Below, one piece after another: positions 54,685 through 64,000 of a stretch of DNA of 64,000 nucleotides. Below the pieces are notes generated by a model that saw nothing but the letters and a program-made list of their open reading frames with translations, had not been told where the DNA came from and did no database searches. The position numbers and the translations under genes were made by a program. Positions within the stretch are counted from its first letter, which is position 1. Each line of letters starts with the position of its first letter. The stretch is from Collybia mongolica. Taxonomy: Eukaryota; Basidiomycota; Agaricomycetes; Agaricales; Clitocybaceae. The stretch spans positions 4,712,001 through 4,776,000 of the forward strand of contig JAAXNY010000004.1 in NCBI GenBank assembly GCA_013420905.1, read 5' to 3'.

Positions 54685-56135
54685 ATGCCCATCAACCTTC
54701 GCAGTACCTCTGACTCGGCTATCCTGGCTACGCTTGGGACATCGCTGATGGCTTCATGTGTGCAGACCGTTACTTTCACCGTTATGTACGGTATGTACTC
54801 CAAGTGCATTTCTTGCTTTCATTCCTTGATTGGGAAAATCTTCAACAGGTATATTCGTGCTCCTATTCGCCCAGTTTACTATTACATATATGTTTGTAAA
54901 CGCATTTTGATTAACTGAGACAGAAACGATATGCGATACTATCTTATAGGAAAAAACATAAACGAAGTCATGCTGCATCTCGGATGTTCCTTATAAGTGC
55001 GCTTACGTTCGTCCTGGCTACAACCCACGAAGCCAGTCTTCTGGCAACTTCCGGGATCTATATTCACTCGTTCCTCATTGGACATCAGGACTTGCCGCTG
55101 ATAGAGAAGGGTCCAGTGGTGTATGAGGCCTTGAGGGCACCAAATATTACATTTTCGTGGATGGCCATCTTGGAGGTTCGAGTTTTCATTAAAAGCAAAC
55201 CTAAACAGCACGTCCTAACAAATTTTTGTTGCTAAACAGGTTTTCATCAGTGATGCCGTGGTTGTCTGGAGAGCATATGTTTTATTGCAACATAAACATT
55301 GGTTGGTGCTTATACCGTTGGCCTTGTTGTTCTCCTCATTTGGTATGTCAATTGCTGTTCAACTGACCTTACGACATATCTTTCTTACATAATATTTTCC
55401 AAGCAATGGCGCTCGCATATCTAGTTGTATTGATCTTGGGTGTGGACAAAGGGCATGTATGGATTAAGCACTTCCTAAGTGCCAACTTGAGTCTATCACT
55501 TGCAACAAATGCTACAAGTACCACTATTATTGGCTACGTATATTGGTAAGCCTTACCATTCTAATGCTCATAAATTTCATTCATTGTATGTAGGCTCCAC
55601 AGGTCAGACAGGAGGGTAAGCCAGGGGAGGCACCAACCAACGTGGTCAGAGAAAGTATTGGCTCAGCTTGTAGAATCTGGAATTATTTTTTGCATACTCC
55701 AAGTATTCTATTGTGAACCTCTACTCGTGCCCATAGCTTATAATGATACCCAGGCTGTCAATATTGGCATACAAACATCTATCTCACATGGACTTGTCGG
55801 CACAACCGTTGCGTCGATGTATTATGGTTTTTCTGTAAGCGATCGTGGCATGCTTGATAAGTTTTCTTGACGTAGCCGTTATTTCACAGGCCATGTATCC
55901 AACCATGGTAATTGCTCTCGTGAACAGCCAGTCTACCCCAGGTGATGTGCATTCGTTGGAAACACCCCACCTGCCAAGCACTCGCTTTGGAGAATCAAAT
56001 CGCATAAATACACAACATTTTGCTGCAGTAGACCTTACTGGAAGCGCCATAAGACTTCCTCAGCGGAATGAGGGAGCCTTAGCGAGCGAGAAGGACACGA
56101 GCTCCTCGAACCTTGCAATCAAAGTTCCACGATAG
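54685..56135 (+). CDS. Seven-helix membrane receptor-like protein, 7 exons, 368 aa
   Basis: Exons 54685-54790, 54849-54891, 54950-55175, 55240-55342, 55404-55545, 55594-55834 and 55890-56135 join in frame to 369 codons. Hydrophobic segments: GTSLMASCVQTVTFTVMYG, YGIFVLLFAQFTITYM, MFLISALTFVLATTHEASL, WMAILEVFISDAVVVWRAYV, WLVLIPLALLFSSFAMALAY, the loop ATNATSTTIIGYVYW then SEKVLAQLVESGIIFCIL, and TTVASMYYGFSAMYPTMVIA. The blocks SDAVVVWRAYVL, TNATSTTIIG, LVESGIIFC and MYPTMVIALVNSQ are hallmarks of a large Agaricomycete family of GPCR-like 7TM proteins with unknown ligands. The cytosolic tail (SLETPHLPSTRFGESN...) is hydrophilic. The second donor is GTTTGT, slightly weak, but it is the one that keeps the frame. 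Confidence 0.82.
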
Positions 56136-57222
56136 ACATAGATGTAGCTTTCTATAAGGATTTTGCATGTGTACATTAACACACCCATATCAGATAATCT
56201 GTCTAACTTATCATACCCGCCTTCCCATGGGGACGTAAAAGTGTCGTTTTCGTTTCTCATGCAAGCACTGTTAGGTCCATATTTTGTAACAATACCGAAT
56301 GAACAGTTGTTACATTAAGCCCGGATTAGAGGAGCTTAGACCTATCTGTCTCCATTTTGTAGTCCTACCGACGGGCCATACCCCATAGCGTCCACAGTTT
56401 ATGGGATTTGGGTGAAGGTTAGTACCTGTGATTAGCTATTGATCCCCCAGTTAATCGTTGAGAGTAGCGTATCTAAAATGATGGACGTCGTTGGTAAGTA
56501 CGGTGCTGAACAGTGGCATATTTGATTGAGTATGAAAGGTACCGCCATCCCGAAGTAATGTTTGCCTTAATTATAAGGAGGTGTTTTGATAGAGACCCCG
56601 AGACAGAATTTTTAGCTGTCTCTGAGCGCAATTAACCAATGAACGGATGAAAAATGACCAGTACTGACTTGAGAGTTGAGGTAGAGGCCCATCCGGCTCG
56701 GATGGATTGTCTACAATAAGCGGGAATCACGTGTCTATGACCTGCAGTATCACGTTACTGGTCCGATTTAGAGTCCGACAAAGCAAAATTCTACCACATC
56801 AACTATAATCAATTCGCCGTGTGGAATTCAACCTGACTCAACCCACCAAGTACGATTTAGAGCAAACAAGGGCACCAACTTCGAAATATGGGGCTGGTGT
56901 AGGCATGATCGCAGGTTGGATCGGACTTGTCAATGTCGAACTATCGGAGACCTTGCATCGGCTTCACCTTAGGTTCAACTCATTGCTGAACACCTCACTG
57001 AGATGGACGTTTTTAGCTCGTTTAGTCTTTGAGAGTCTGTTATAAGGTAAGCATTTTCTCGCAATCAATTCGTAAAGAAGCTCTCAAATCGCCACGTATA
57101 ATCTTTGACTTCTTCATTCACCGATGTAGATCCCTTCGGGGCCCGAGAGCCGCAGAGAATCCGACATAAGGCGAGAAGTTTGGACACACAAATGTCCTGA
57201 ACGAATCATAAATACCCCCGCA
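56136..57222. other. Intergenic, no gene seen
   Basis: No spliced or long frame with motifs. A short frame at 56821-57045 has none. It separates the receptor gene from the Kre9-like gene and should contain the latter's promoter. Confidence 0.5.
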
Positions 57223-57722
57223 ATGCGTCTACTATATGGGTGCGTTGCAGCGGTTGCGCACTGTTATTTTTGAGCTCACGATCTCACTTGCAAACAGTTT
57301 CATTGCTGCGCTTCCTTTTGTCTCGGCCGTAACGCTCCAACCTCCTACCAACCCCCACGTCGGTGCAGTTACCGATATCAGCTGGATCAATGACCCAAGA
57401 GATCCTCCCACCTGGGGCTTGTTTCTCATGAACATTAGCCAGGCCTTCGACCTCAAGGCTAACTTCGGAACGATCGATCCCAAGCCCCAAACCATTCGTG
57501 TCACATTGCCAAGCACTTTGCGACCGAGGTATGCCTGATTTTCGATCAGGCTTGCGACGAATGGTGATCTTCTCCTTAGCAATGACTATGTTTTGTATGC
57601 GGTCAATGTATCGTGAGCTGGATCAGGTTTTACAACGTTTAAGGTGCAACTGATATCACTTCACTTATAGAAACTGGGATCAGGTACTGGGTTCGAGTGG
57701 TCGGTTTACCATCTCAGCTTAG
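57223..57722 (+). CDS. Secreted Kre9/Knh1-like small protein, 4 exons, 110 aa
   Basis: Exons 57223-57239, 57298-57528, 57580-57612 and 57671-57722 join in frame to 111 codons. The 17-nt first exon plus the second gives a clean signal peptide (MRLLYGFIAALPFVSAVTLQ), a strong reason for choosing ATG 57223 over the in-frame ATG at 57236. The body TNPHVGAVTDISWINDPRDP, WGLFLMNISQAFDLKANFG, YVLYAVNVSNWDQVLGSSG and RFTISA is the single Ig-like fold of the Kre9/Knh1 N-terminal family (PF10342-like), seen in fungal cell-wall proteins involved in beta-glucan assembly. No GPI signal or Ser/Thr tail follows, so it would be a small soluble secreted form. Confidence 0.78.
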
Positions 57723-58070
57723 GTGGTCGGCAAGGGGACCTTGGTGTCTGGACCCATCGGGTGGATCTGATTTGAGTGTTTAACCTCTGTTTTTACATTT
57801 AAACACCATACGAACCCCTGCACACAAACTGTGATGCCATGCGGCTCAATTCTTGTCAGACTCGACGTGCAGCAGTTTTGGTTTAGTTCGGCTCCTTGCA
57901 CTGTTGCAGAGCCTGGGCCAGGCACTGATGTTTATCATGAACCCAAATCATGTGATCCCGAGAACCACACTCAGCGGCCTCGAGGTTCTAACCGTTTTTC
58001 ATCACTCGACCTCGTTTACCCATCCGGATGCTATCCCCGTAATTTACTGCGACATATTCTCGTTGAAATC

Positions 58071-59423
58071 ATGGGGCAATCCGCATCCTCAGCGAAACCA
58101 GAGGTTGACTTCAATGCTTTGAGCCTTTATGAGGTGCTTGGTGTCCCCGTAGATGCGTCAAGCGAGAACATCAAGGTGGCTTTTTTTGACTGTTGCGATT
58201 TCCTTTTTTGGCGCCCGAATCTCACCATATTTGACAGAGTGCGTATCGGAAGAGGGCCCTCGAACATCATCCAGATAAAAACCCGAACGACGTTGGAGGG
58301 GCGACGAAGCGGTTTACCAGGGTAAAAGAAGCGTATGAGGTGTGTATTTTTCTGGATTTTCCCCAAATCAGACTAACGGTTGTCGACCTTTGCCTATAGA
58401 CTTTGATGGATGACTACGTTTGTTCTTCACCTTGACGGTGGAACGATATTGATCTTGATATCAGAAACGAAAGGAGTACGATTATGAGCAATCCCGACCA
58501 GTTCCTGAAGCGCCAAAAGCTCAACCGGACACATCTGCTGAATCACCAGGAGCCTGGAAGTCCGAACCTTACCCTCCAAAGCAGACATGGTACGAATGGT
58601 TCTTTGGAACGCCACCCGCACCGCGCCCACGCAGAACTGGACCTCGCTTTGTCTATGACCGATATGTCGAGATTCAATCTCGGAAACCACGTAGGGATCC
58701 CGGTATCAGTCCCAAAGACGTCATGGAGTTTCTTGAATCGCTGCAGAGCCTAACCGGAGAGGTAATCTCCATTTTTACTCTCAGATCATTATTGATTATC
58801 GTTGTTTAAAAAGGACTTTTTCACTGTTTTCTCTAATTTTTTTCGTTGCCTTGCGTTCGACGAGGCACGGTGGGGGAATTCGAAACCCATCCCAAATTTC
58901 GGGAATTCGCATTCTATATGGAGCCGCAACGACTGGAACTGGGATCCCGACTTTCAACATATCTTAGCACACGTCCCTAAGGAAGAGGTCAAGGATTTTT
59001 ACAATCATTGGACCGGGTTCCAGACTTCTAAAAGTTTCGAGTGGATGATCAGATACGAGTCGAACGATCCTAATATTGACCCAAGGAGTGCCAGGTGAGT
59101 GCTAAGACCTTGCACTTTGAGGGTATTGAATTCGCGGCAGATTCATGAGACAAGCAAACAAAGCATTCCAAGACGCTGTAAAGCAAGATTACAACGCGAT
59201 GATTCAGGTTTGTTTCTATCCTTTCCGTTTCTTTCATAAAGCTTATCCTAAGCATACACAGGAACTGGCGAAGGCCCTCTTGCAAATTGACCCTCGGCAC
59301 GCGATACATCTGATGAGAGTGGATATGAAAACCATGCAACCGACCACGAGGAGCAACCAGAGTAACCAGAATAATAACAATAAGAAGAAGAAGAAGAAAC
59401 CGCATCATAAGAAGAAGCGGTGA
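58071..59423 (+). CDS. J-domain protein, Jjj1/DNAJC21-like, 7 exons, 343 aa
   Basis: Exons 58071-58175, 58238-58339, 58400-58417 (18 nt), 58465-58761, 58814-59094, 59141-59207 and 59262-59423 join in frame to 344 codons. The J domain is [34 protein letters not shown] (HPD at residues 46-48) and [20 protein letters not shown]. Then a Tyr/Trp-rich linker ([12 protein letters not shown]), [16 protein letters not shown], and [19 protein letters not shown], the block typical of yeast Jjj1, and a Lys/Asn-rich tail ([17 protein letters not shown]). It would stimulate Hsp70; Jjj1 itself acts in 60S ribosome biogenesis. This protein is shorter than Jjj1 (about 590 aa) and lacks its C2H2 fingers, so it is a shortened paralogue rather than the orthologue. 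No defects seen. Confidence 0.85.
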
Positions 59424-59509
59424 GATGTGCGGAAACTCATGTAGCATAGTGTATCATTCTGTTGTGTATAAACCTAACGCAAATTTGCCTCCTGTCAACG
59501 ATCTTTTTG

Positions 59510-59560
59510 TGACGCGTCGCGTCAACCCCACGAGGATCAACTCGTGTCATGCACGTGACA
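59510..59560. promoter_or_regulatory. Cluster of three perfect inverted repeats
   Basis: TGACGCGTCGCGTCA (59510-59524, 7-bp arms round a T), CACGAGGATCAACTCGTG (59529-59546, 6-bp arms) and TGTCATGCACGTGACA (59546-59561, TGTCA/TGACA arms) lie within 52 bp. The first holds MCB-like ACGCGT and CGCGTC, the last a CACGTG E-box. Such sites bind dimeric transcription factors; they could belong to the flanking genes. Confidence 0.4.
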
Positions 59561-59561
59561 A

Positions 59562-60426
59562 TTAAAAGCTTCTGCGCCCAGGCCTTTACAAGAAATTCCA
59601 CCAGCCCCCTTCCCTTATCCCCATGTCCCGTCCCCTACTTCATCGTTGAATCAATAAGTCGGGATAATGCTGTATCAAGGATGATCTGGGACCAGGCTGA
59701 CGAACTTGCAACTAGGATTGAGTTGGGGTCTGTCTGTGGTGGCCCTTTAAAGTCTTCCACATATTCAAATGTACATCGGTACTTTCTTGTTCCCCCTTTT
59801 TGATGCTGAATATTTGTCAGAAATATGACAGAAGCCATGCAGGACCTTGCCTTGGAGAATAATTATAGCCATTTAGGAAATTCCGATATAATTAAGATCA
59901 AAATGCCATTTGCATTTCTCCTCCCTCTGGATAAATAATCACCTGGCCTTTTCGACCAACCGCGAAGTAAAGCTTTATAATAAGACTTAATCCTCACAGA
60001 TATGAACGTACAAAACCAGGCTCACATCTCTGCGGACGGAAGAACTTCGGACAAGTCAGTACAAACTTGGTTAGTGTCCAAGGAGTCATAGCCGTTCGCT
60101 TTTCTTGAATTTTATCCTTTAGATTTCCTCATCTTGGGCGCTTGCCGGCGGAAATTGACCACAATCTATGCCCAGTCGGTCTCACAGCCCTTCGATTGAC
60201 TCATAGAAGTGTCTCCATCCCTCTCGAAATCTAAAACATAATCTGTCCACTAGCCTTCCGTAAAGGCTAAGGGAAGTACATAAACGAAGAAAAATGAGGA
60301 ACGTGCATAGTATGCTATAAAAACAGCTGTTACATTTGCCTTTTCCCAACATTTGCCTGCACTTTTTAAATGTACGCCACGCTGTATTTTTCTACCTCAC
60401 GAGCCACATTGACATCACACTCAGCT
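59562..60426. other. Upstream region of the BTB gene
   Basis: No coding frame supported. A TATA-like CTATAAAAAC is found near 60316, about 110 bp before the BTB start. Confidence 0.4.
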
Positions 60427-60677
60427 ATGGATCCTGCCATTGCCGCAACTCCACAAGACCAACTCGGTTCCCCGAAGAAAATCGGGCCTGTTGACGTTTG
60501 GTTTGACGATGGTAACCTTCTTATTGCCGTTGGGGAGAAACGCTTTTGTGTCTACGCGGGGATCCTTTCGGCGGCGTCCACTATCTTTCGGGATATGTTT
60601 CATGTTTCGAACATGTCCGACAGAAATCACATTGACGGCCGCCCTGTTGTACATCTCACAGGTGACTCTGCGGAGGA
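60427..60677 (+). pseudogene. BTB/POZ-domain gene, 5' part, cut by a copia element
   Basis: From ATG 60427 the frame encodes PVDVWFDDGNLLIAVGEKRF, VYAGILSAASTIFRDMF and DGRPVVHLTGDSAEDV, the first half of a BTB/POZ fold as found in the expanded BTB families of Agaricomycetes (protein-protein interaction, often cullin-linked). The expected next block is absent; at 60678 the LTR of a copia element starts. The rest should lie beyond the element, outside the window. Confidence 0.8.
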
Positions 60678-61023
60678 TGTTATTGGAATAGATTAATCTC
60701 AGTCAACGTAGAACGGGACTTTATATAATAGACTACCTATTGGAATAGATTAATCTATAGGTATGTAGTCAGTAAGAGGTTTCGTGCTAAGTGATTGTAA
60801 GTAAGGGTACACACCTCAGTCAACGTAGAACGGGACTGAGGTGGTACGACGGGTGTCTACGGTATTTAACTGTGAGCCAAGTTGGTAGGTAACTACGCTA
60901 CGAGACCATCAATGAAATAAAAATCGAAAATGGTAAGCTAAGAGAGTGTCGTCCGTTTACGGGCGCACGTGATGCAACGCGGCAGGGCACGACGGATTGC
61001 ATATGTCCGAATATTCTCCAATA
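60678..61023 (-). repeat. 3' LTR of the copia element
   Basis: 346 bp; on the plus strand it begins TGTTATTGG and ends CTCCAATA (CCAACA expected; one transition). The purine tract GGTTTGAGGGGGAGT (minus) abuts it at 61024-61038. Two short direct duplications lie inside: TATTGGAATAGATTAATCT (60681-60699, 60739-60757) and CTCAGTCAACGTAGAACGGG (60698, 60815). Confidence 0.78.
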
Positions 61024-61030
61024 CTCCCCC

Positions 61031-64000
61031 TCAAACCGTCGATAGCCCTAGCGCACGCGCAAAATGCTTCGCTTTCGCACTGGGGAGCGCTTTCATCAGG
61101 GTGTCGGTGGTCATGTCGTCGGTGGGGCAGTAGATGAGCTTGATGTTTCCAGCTTCGACAATGTAGCGAATATAGTGATAGCGTATGTCGATGTGTTTCG
61201 TACGCGCATGGTACGAACCGGATTTCGTGAGTGCGATGGCGGATTGGCTGTCACTGTATAGGGTGGTGGGTTCGGTGAGTGGACCGTTGATTGGTCCGTA
61301 GACCTCGCTGATAAGACAGCGCAGCCACATCGCTTCTTTGGCAGCGTGAGTAGCCGCCACGTACTCGGCTTCTGTCGTCGACAGAGTAACAAGTTCCTGT
61401 TTCTTCGACGACCATGACACGGCCCCTCCATCCACGATGAAGGCATAGCCGGAGATGGCACGCCTGTGCTCCTGCGAGGCGCCATCCGCATCCACAAAGC
61501 CTTCCAGGCCTTCCTTCCCATTGCCATAGACGAGCTCGAGCTCTTTGGTGCCAAGCAGATACCGAAAGATTCGCTTCACGGCCTCCCAATGGACCCATCC
61601 CGGGTTGTTGCAGAACTGCGCGACAGTAGACACAGCGAACGCGATGTCGGGGCGTGTTCCCATTGCCGCGTACATCAACGATCCGACAGCTTCGTGATAC
61701 GGCACGTTTCGCATGCGTGCGATATCCACAAGCGCGGTGGGGCATTGGGATTTGCTGAGGGCGACATTGGTGTCCATGGGCGTCAATACCGGCTTCAAAT
61801 CGTCGAAATTGAACCGGGTTAGGATGGAGTCAATGTAGGCGTGTTGGGATAGTGAGAGTGTGTGGTTGGGAAGGTCGCGAGTTACTTTGATACCGAGGAT
61901 CCAATGGACTGGTCCTAGGTCTGTCATCGTGTACACCTGGTTGATGTCCTCCTTGAACTGAGCAATTTGTTTTGCAGATGTTCCTGTGGTGATGCAGTCG
62001 TCAACATGAATGACAATGACTATCAACTCGCCATCTTCCTTCTTGAAGAAGACTCCGTGGTCTGCCTCGCTTCTCTCAAACCCTAAGTCTCCCAGTGCCT
62101 TTCGCAGTGCATCATACCAATTCTTTGCGCCCTGCTTGAGTCCATACAATGCCTTTCGCAGCCGAAAGACATATGCCTTGGGGTCGGCTTTTGTCTGATC
62201 CACAGGCTGTTCGAGGTACACAACCTCATCTTCTCCAAGGACTCCATTGAGGAATGCACTGTCAAAATCGAATGCATCTACGGGCCATCCGTTCCGAGCA
62301 GCTAGTGCGAGCACAAGGCGAAACGACAACATGCGCGCGACGGGCGCATACGTCTCGTTGAAGTTGACGCCGTGAATCTGGGTGAAACCTTTCGTGACGA
62401 GACGTGCCTTATATTTCTCGACTTCACCAGCGGCGTTCTTCTTGATGCGAAGGACCCATTTGTAGCCAACGACATTGGTGCCGGGAGGTGGACGCTTCAC
62501 GAGTTCCCAGGTGCCGTTCGCTTCTAGCGTGCGCATTTCCTGCCTGATGGCCTCCTGCCATTTCGGCCAGTCTGGGCGCCGCTTTGCTTCTGCATAGTCT
62601 GGCGTCAGCCCTTCTGCTTCTCCCGTGACAGCTGCCATGGCGAAATCTTCCACGCTCACCATTTCCCAGTTGTCTGCTGCGCTGGCTTGTTCTTTCTCCC
62701 TCTGTTTCCCCTCCTGCATTCCAGGTGGAAGCATGGGAGCGCTGGGCCTTTCGTTTATCCGCCCCTCACCCAATCGTAGCCTTCGCAAGTAGTCCGACTC
62801 AATGCGGACACACTTTGGACGACCTTCGTTAGGTTCGTCATCGAGACGAGGGCTAGGTGGAGCATCCGGGTCAGGGATTTCTTCAACAGTGGCCTTATAG
62901 GGTGAAGAGGGCCGCTCGATGTCCACATCTTCCCACTCCCCCTCGAGCGGGACTGTCGGTACATCTTCCTCTTCGATATTGAACCTGACGCTGCGCTCAA
63001 CTGTGACGGAACATTTTTCAGTCCAATAAATTCGATGTGCGCAGCTCTCCTCGTCGAATCCAACCCAATGACCGATTTTCGAACGAGCGTCCAGCTTCGA
63101 GCCACTTGTGTCGTGCATGCGCACTCTGGAGCCCCATGGTGGAAGGTTCGAGATATTAGGCTTCTCACCCTCCATCAGCTCGTGTGGGGTTGTGTCGTCA
63201 AGTGCGCGCGTCCAGGTACGGTTTTTCAACCATGTCGCATGCATTACGGCCTCACCCCAGAGGTTTTTCGGTAGACCGCTATCATGAATCATTGCTCGAA
63301 CCTTTTCGAGGAGTGTACGATTCAGCCGTTCAGCAACACCATTATACTCTGGTGTGTCGTGGACAGTCAAACGTCGTGTGGTTCCCCTCTCGTTCAGGTG
63401 GGCTGTGAACTCATTGCTGAGGTACTCCCCCCCTCTGTCCGAATGTAGTTTCTTAATTCTGACATTCTTCTGGGTCAGGAGCCATGCTTCATAGGACTTG
63501 TAGACCGTAAAAGTGTCGCTTTTCTCGCGAATGAGGTAGGTTGTAGCATGTCGGCTGTAGTCATCCGTGAAAGTGACGTAGTACCCCTTTTTGCCTAGGG
63601 TCTGGATGGGTGCAGGTCCCCAGAGGTCAGAGTGAACTTCGTCGCCTATCTTGGCTGCCCGTTTGCTCTCCCGAACCTTCTGGATGGGCTTTTGTGTGGT
63701 TTTCGCGGCCTCGCAAGATTCGCATATTGTCGCTTTGCTTGTTTCGTCGAGCTTTAGCCCATGCACCAGGCCTTTCATCAGGAGGGTATGCGCGGCTTCG
63801 TGAGCAACATGTCCTAGACGGTGAAGTTCGTCAATTGTTATGACTTCGAGAGGAGTTTCAGGTGCTCTTGCAGTTGCAACAGCAGCGGTTTCAGGGTGAG
63901 GTGTGAAGACACGGTAAAGTCCGTTCTTCATGTTAATTACTCCAATGTGGCTCTTATCTTTCGTATAGATACGACATGTCGAATCCCGGAAAACCAACAC
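61031..64000 (-). CDS. Ty1/copia polyprotein: integrase, reverse transcriptase, RNase H (runs off right edge)
   Basis: 989 codons open to the window edge, ending at 61031. Visible in order: zinc-binding integrase part (LHRLGH ... CESC), integrase core D125 (HSDLWGP), D188 (HSDRGGEY) and E224 (NGVAERLNR) with 35 residues between the last two; linker rich in acidic residues; reverse transcriptase (TWELVKRPPPGTNVVGYKW, VDAFDFDSAFLNG, YGLKQGAKNWYDAL, and VIHVDDC catalytic box); RNase H (GFVDADGASQEHRRAISGY, TLSTTEAEYVAATHAAKEA, ARTKHIDIRYHYIR). Order IN before RT is diagnostic of copia. No stop or shift is seen, unlike the gypsy elements here, so it is probably young and may be active. gag and protease lie to the right of the window. 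Confidence 0.95.
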   Translation of the reverse strand: MLVFRDSTCRIYTKDKSHIGVINMKNGLYRVFTPHPETAAVATARAPETPLEVITIDELHRLGHVAHEAAHTLLMKGLVHGLKLDETSKATICESCEAAKTTQKPIQKVRESKRAAKIGDEVHSDLWGPAPIQTLGKKGYYVTFTDDYSRHATTYLIREKSDTFTVYKSYEAWLLTQKNVRIKKLHSDRGGEYLSNEFTAHLNERGTTRRLTVHDTPEYNGVAERLNRTLLEKVRAMIHDSGLPKNLWGEAVMHATWLKNRTWTRALDDTTPHELMEGEKPNISNLPPWGSRVRMHDTSGSKLDARSKIGHWVGFDEESCAHRIYWTEKCSVTVERSVRFNIEEEDVPTVPLEGEWEDVDIERPSSPYKATVEEIPDPDAPPSPRLDDEPNEGRPKCVRIESDYLRRLRLGEGRINERPSAPMLPPGMQEGKQREKEQASAADNWEMVSVEDFAMAAVTGEAEGLTPDYAEAKRRPDWPKWQEAIRQEMRTLEANGTWELVKRPPPGTNVVGYKWVLRIKKNAAGEVEKYKARLVTKGFTQIHGVNFNETYAPVARMLSFRLVLALAARNGWPVDAFDFDSAFLNGVLGEDEVVYLEQPVDQTKADPKAYVFRLRKALYGLKQGAKNWYDALRKALGDLGFERSEADHGVFFKKEDGELIVIVIHVDDCITTGTSAKQIAQFKEDINQVYTMTDLGPVHWILGIKVTRDLPNHTLSLSQHAYIDSILTRFNFDDLKPVLTPMDTNVALSKSQCPTALVDIARMRNVPYHEAVGSLMYAAMGTRPDIAFAVSTVAQFCNNPGWVHWEAVKRIFRYLLGTKELELVYGNGKEGLEGFVDADGASQEHRRAISGYAFIVDGGAVSWSSKKQELVTLSTTEAEYVAATHAAKEAMWLRCLISEVYGPINGPLTEPTTLYSDSQSAIALTKSGSYHARTKHIDIRYHYIRYIVEAGNIKLIYCPTDDMTTDTLMKALPSAKAKHFARALGLSTV

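Noticed and set aside
57236..57538. Unspliced 100-codon frame starting MGALQRLRT
   Set aside because: The same region spliced from ATG 57223 yields a proper signal peptide and a complete Kre9-like domain.
1..64000. CRISPR arrays, bacterial operons, rRNA genes
   Set aside because: No direct repeats with spacers, no ribosome-binding sites or rRNA sequence; the window is clearly eukaryotic.

Overview
This window looks like a transposon-dense accessory stretch of an Agaricomycete (mushroom-type basidiomycete) genome. The reasons are short introns of about 47-69 nt in nearly every real gene, HET-domain genes, a Plavaka-type (CMC/CACTA-like) transposase, gypsy and copia LTR retrotransposons, and gene families I know mainly from Agaricomycetes (DUF6593-like, DUF6698-like, expanded 7TM receptors, Spt5/KOW-like element genes). 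There are no bacterial features, CRISPR arrays or rRNA. All calls come from reading the sequence; no database search was run.

Layout. 1-2463: two tandem HET genes on + (the 3' end of one, the 5' half of the next). 2464-7087: repeats built on a 12-bp palindrome-like motif, a small spliced gene for an acidic protein (-), and a KOW/Spt5-like pseudogene (-). 7088-28926: a giant gypsy element, called A here, on the - strand with 1.2-kb LTRs. Its gag-pol is full of stops and frameshifts. Between pol and its 3' LTR it carries two apparently intact, multi-exon genes on the opposite (+) strand. A Tc1/mariner element (11262-12869) sits inside an intron of the second of these, and a chromodomain gypsy element B (19988-26786) sits inside gag. 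28927-30429: the interrupted 5' side of the KOW gene, otherwise unassigned. 30615-38191: a complete Plavaka-type DNA transposon with 12-bp terminal inverted repeats, subterminal repeats, a transposase, an intact DUF6698-like passenger gene, a tRNA-like block and a GC-rich 60-bp minisatellite. It splits a HET pseudogene into 30430-30614 and 38192-40114. 40384-46926: a third HET remnant, a truncated A copy (LTR plus leader), and gypsy element C (41821-46914) nested in that leader.

The right half, 46927-60677, is comparatively gene-rich and intact: a small secreted Cys-rich protein, an NTF2-like protein, a DUF6593-like protein, a seven-helix receptor, a small secreted Kre9/Knh1-like protein, a Jjj1-like J-protein and a BTB gene. 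The BTB gene is cut at 60678 by a copia element whose polyprotein is still open and runs off the right edge.

How it fits together: the left two thirds are a nest of insertions, ordered by target-site duplications. B and the Tc1 element went into A, A went into the start codon of the KOW gene, C went into a truncated A copy, and Plavaka went into HET2. Old copies carry an excess of C-to-T/G-to-A changes, above all CGA to TGA stops. This fits cytosine-methylation decay or a RIP-like process. Against that background the intact antisense gene pair in A, the intact passenger gene in Plavaka, and a 1.24-kb tract identical between elements B and C stand out.
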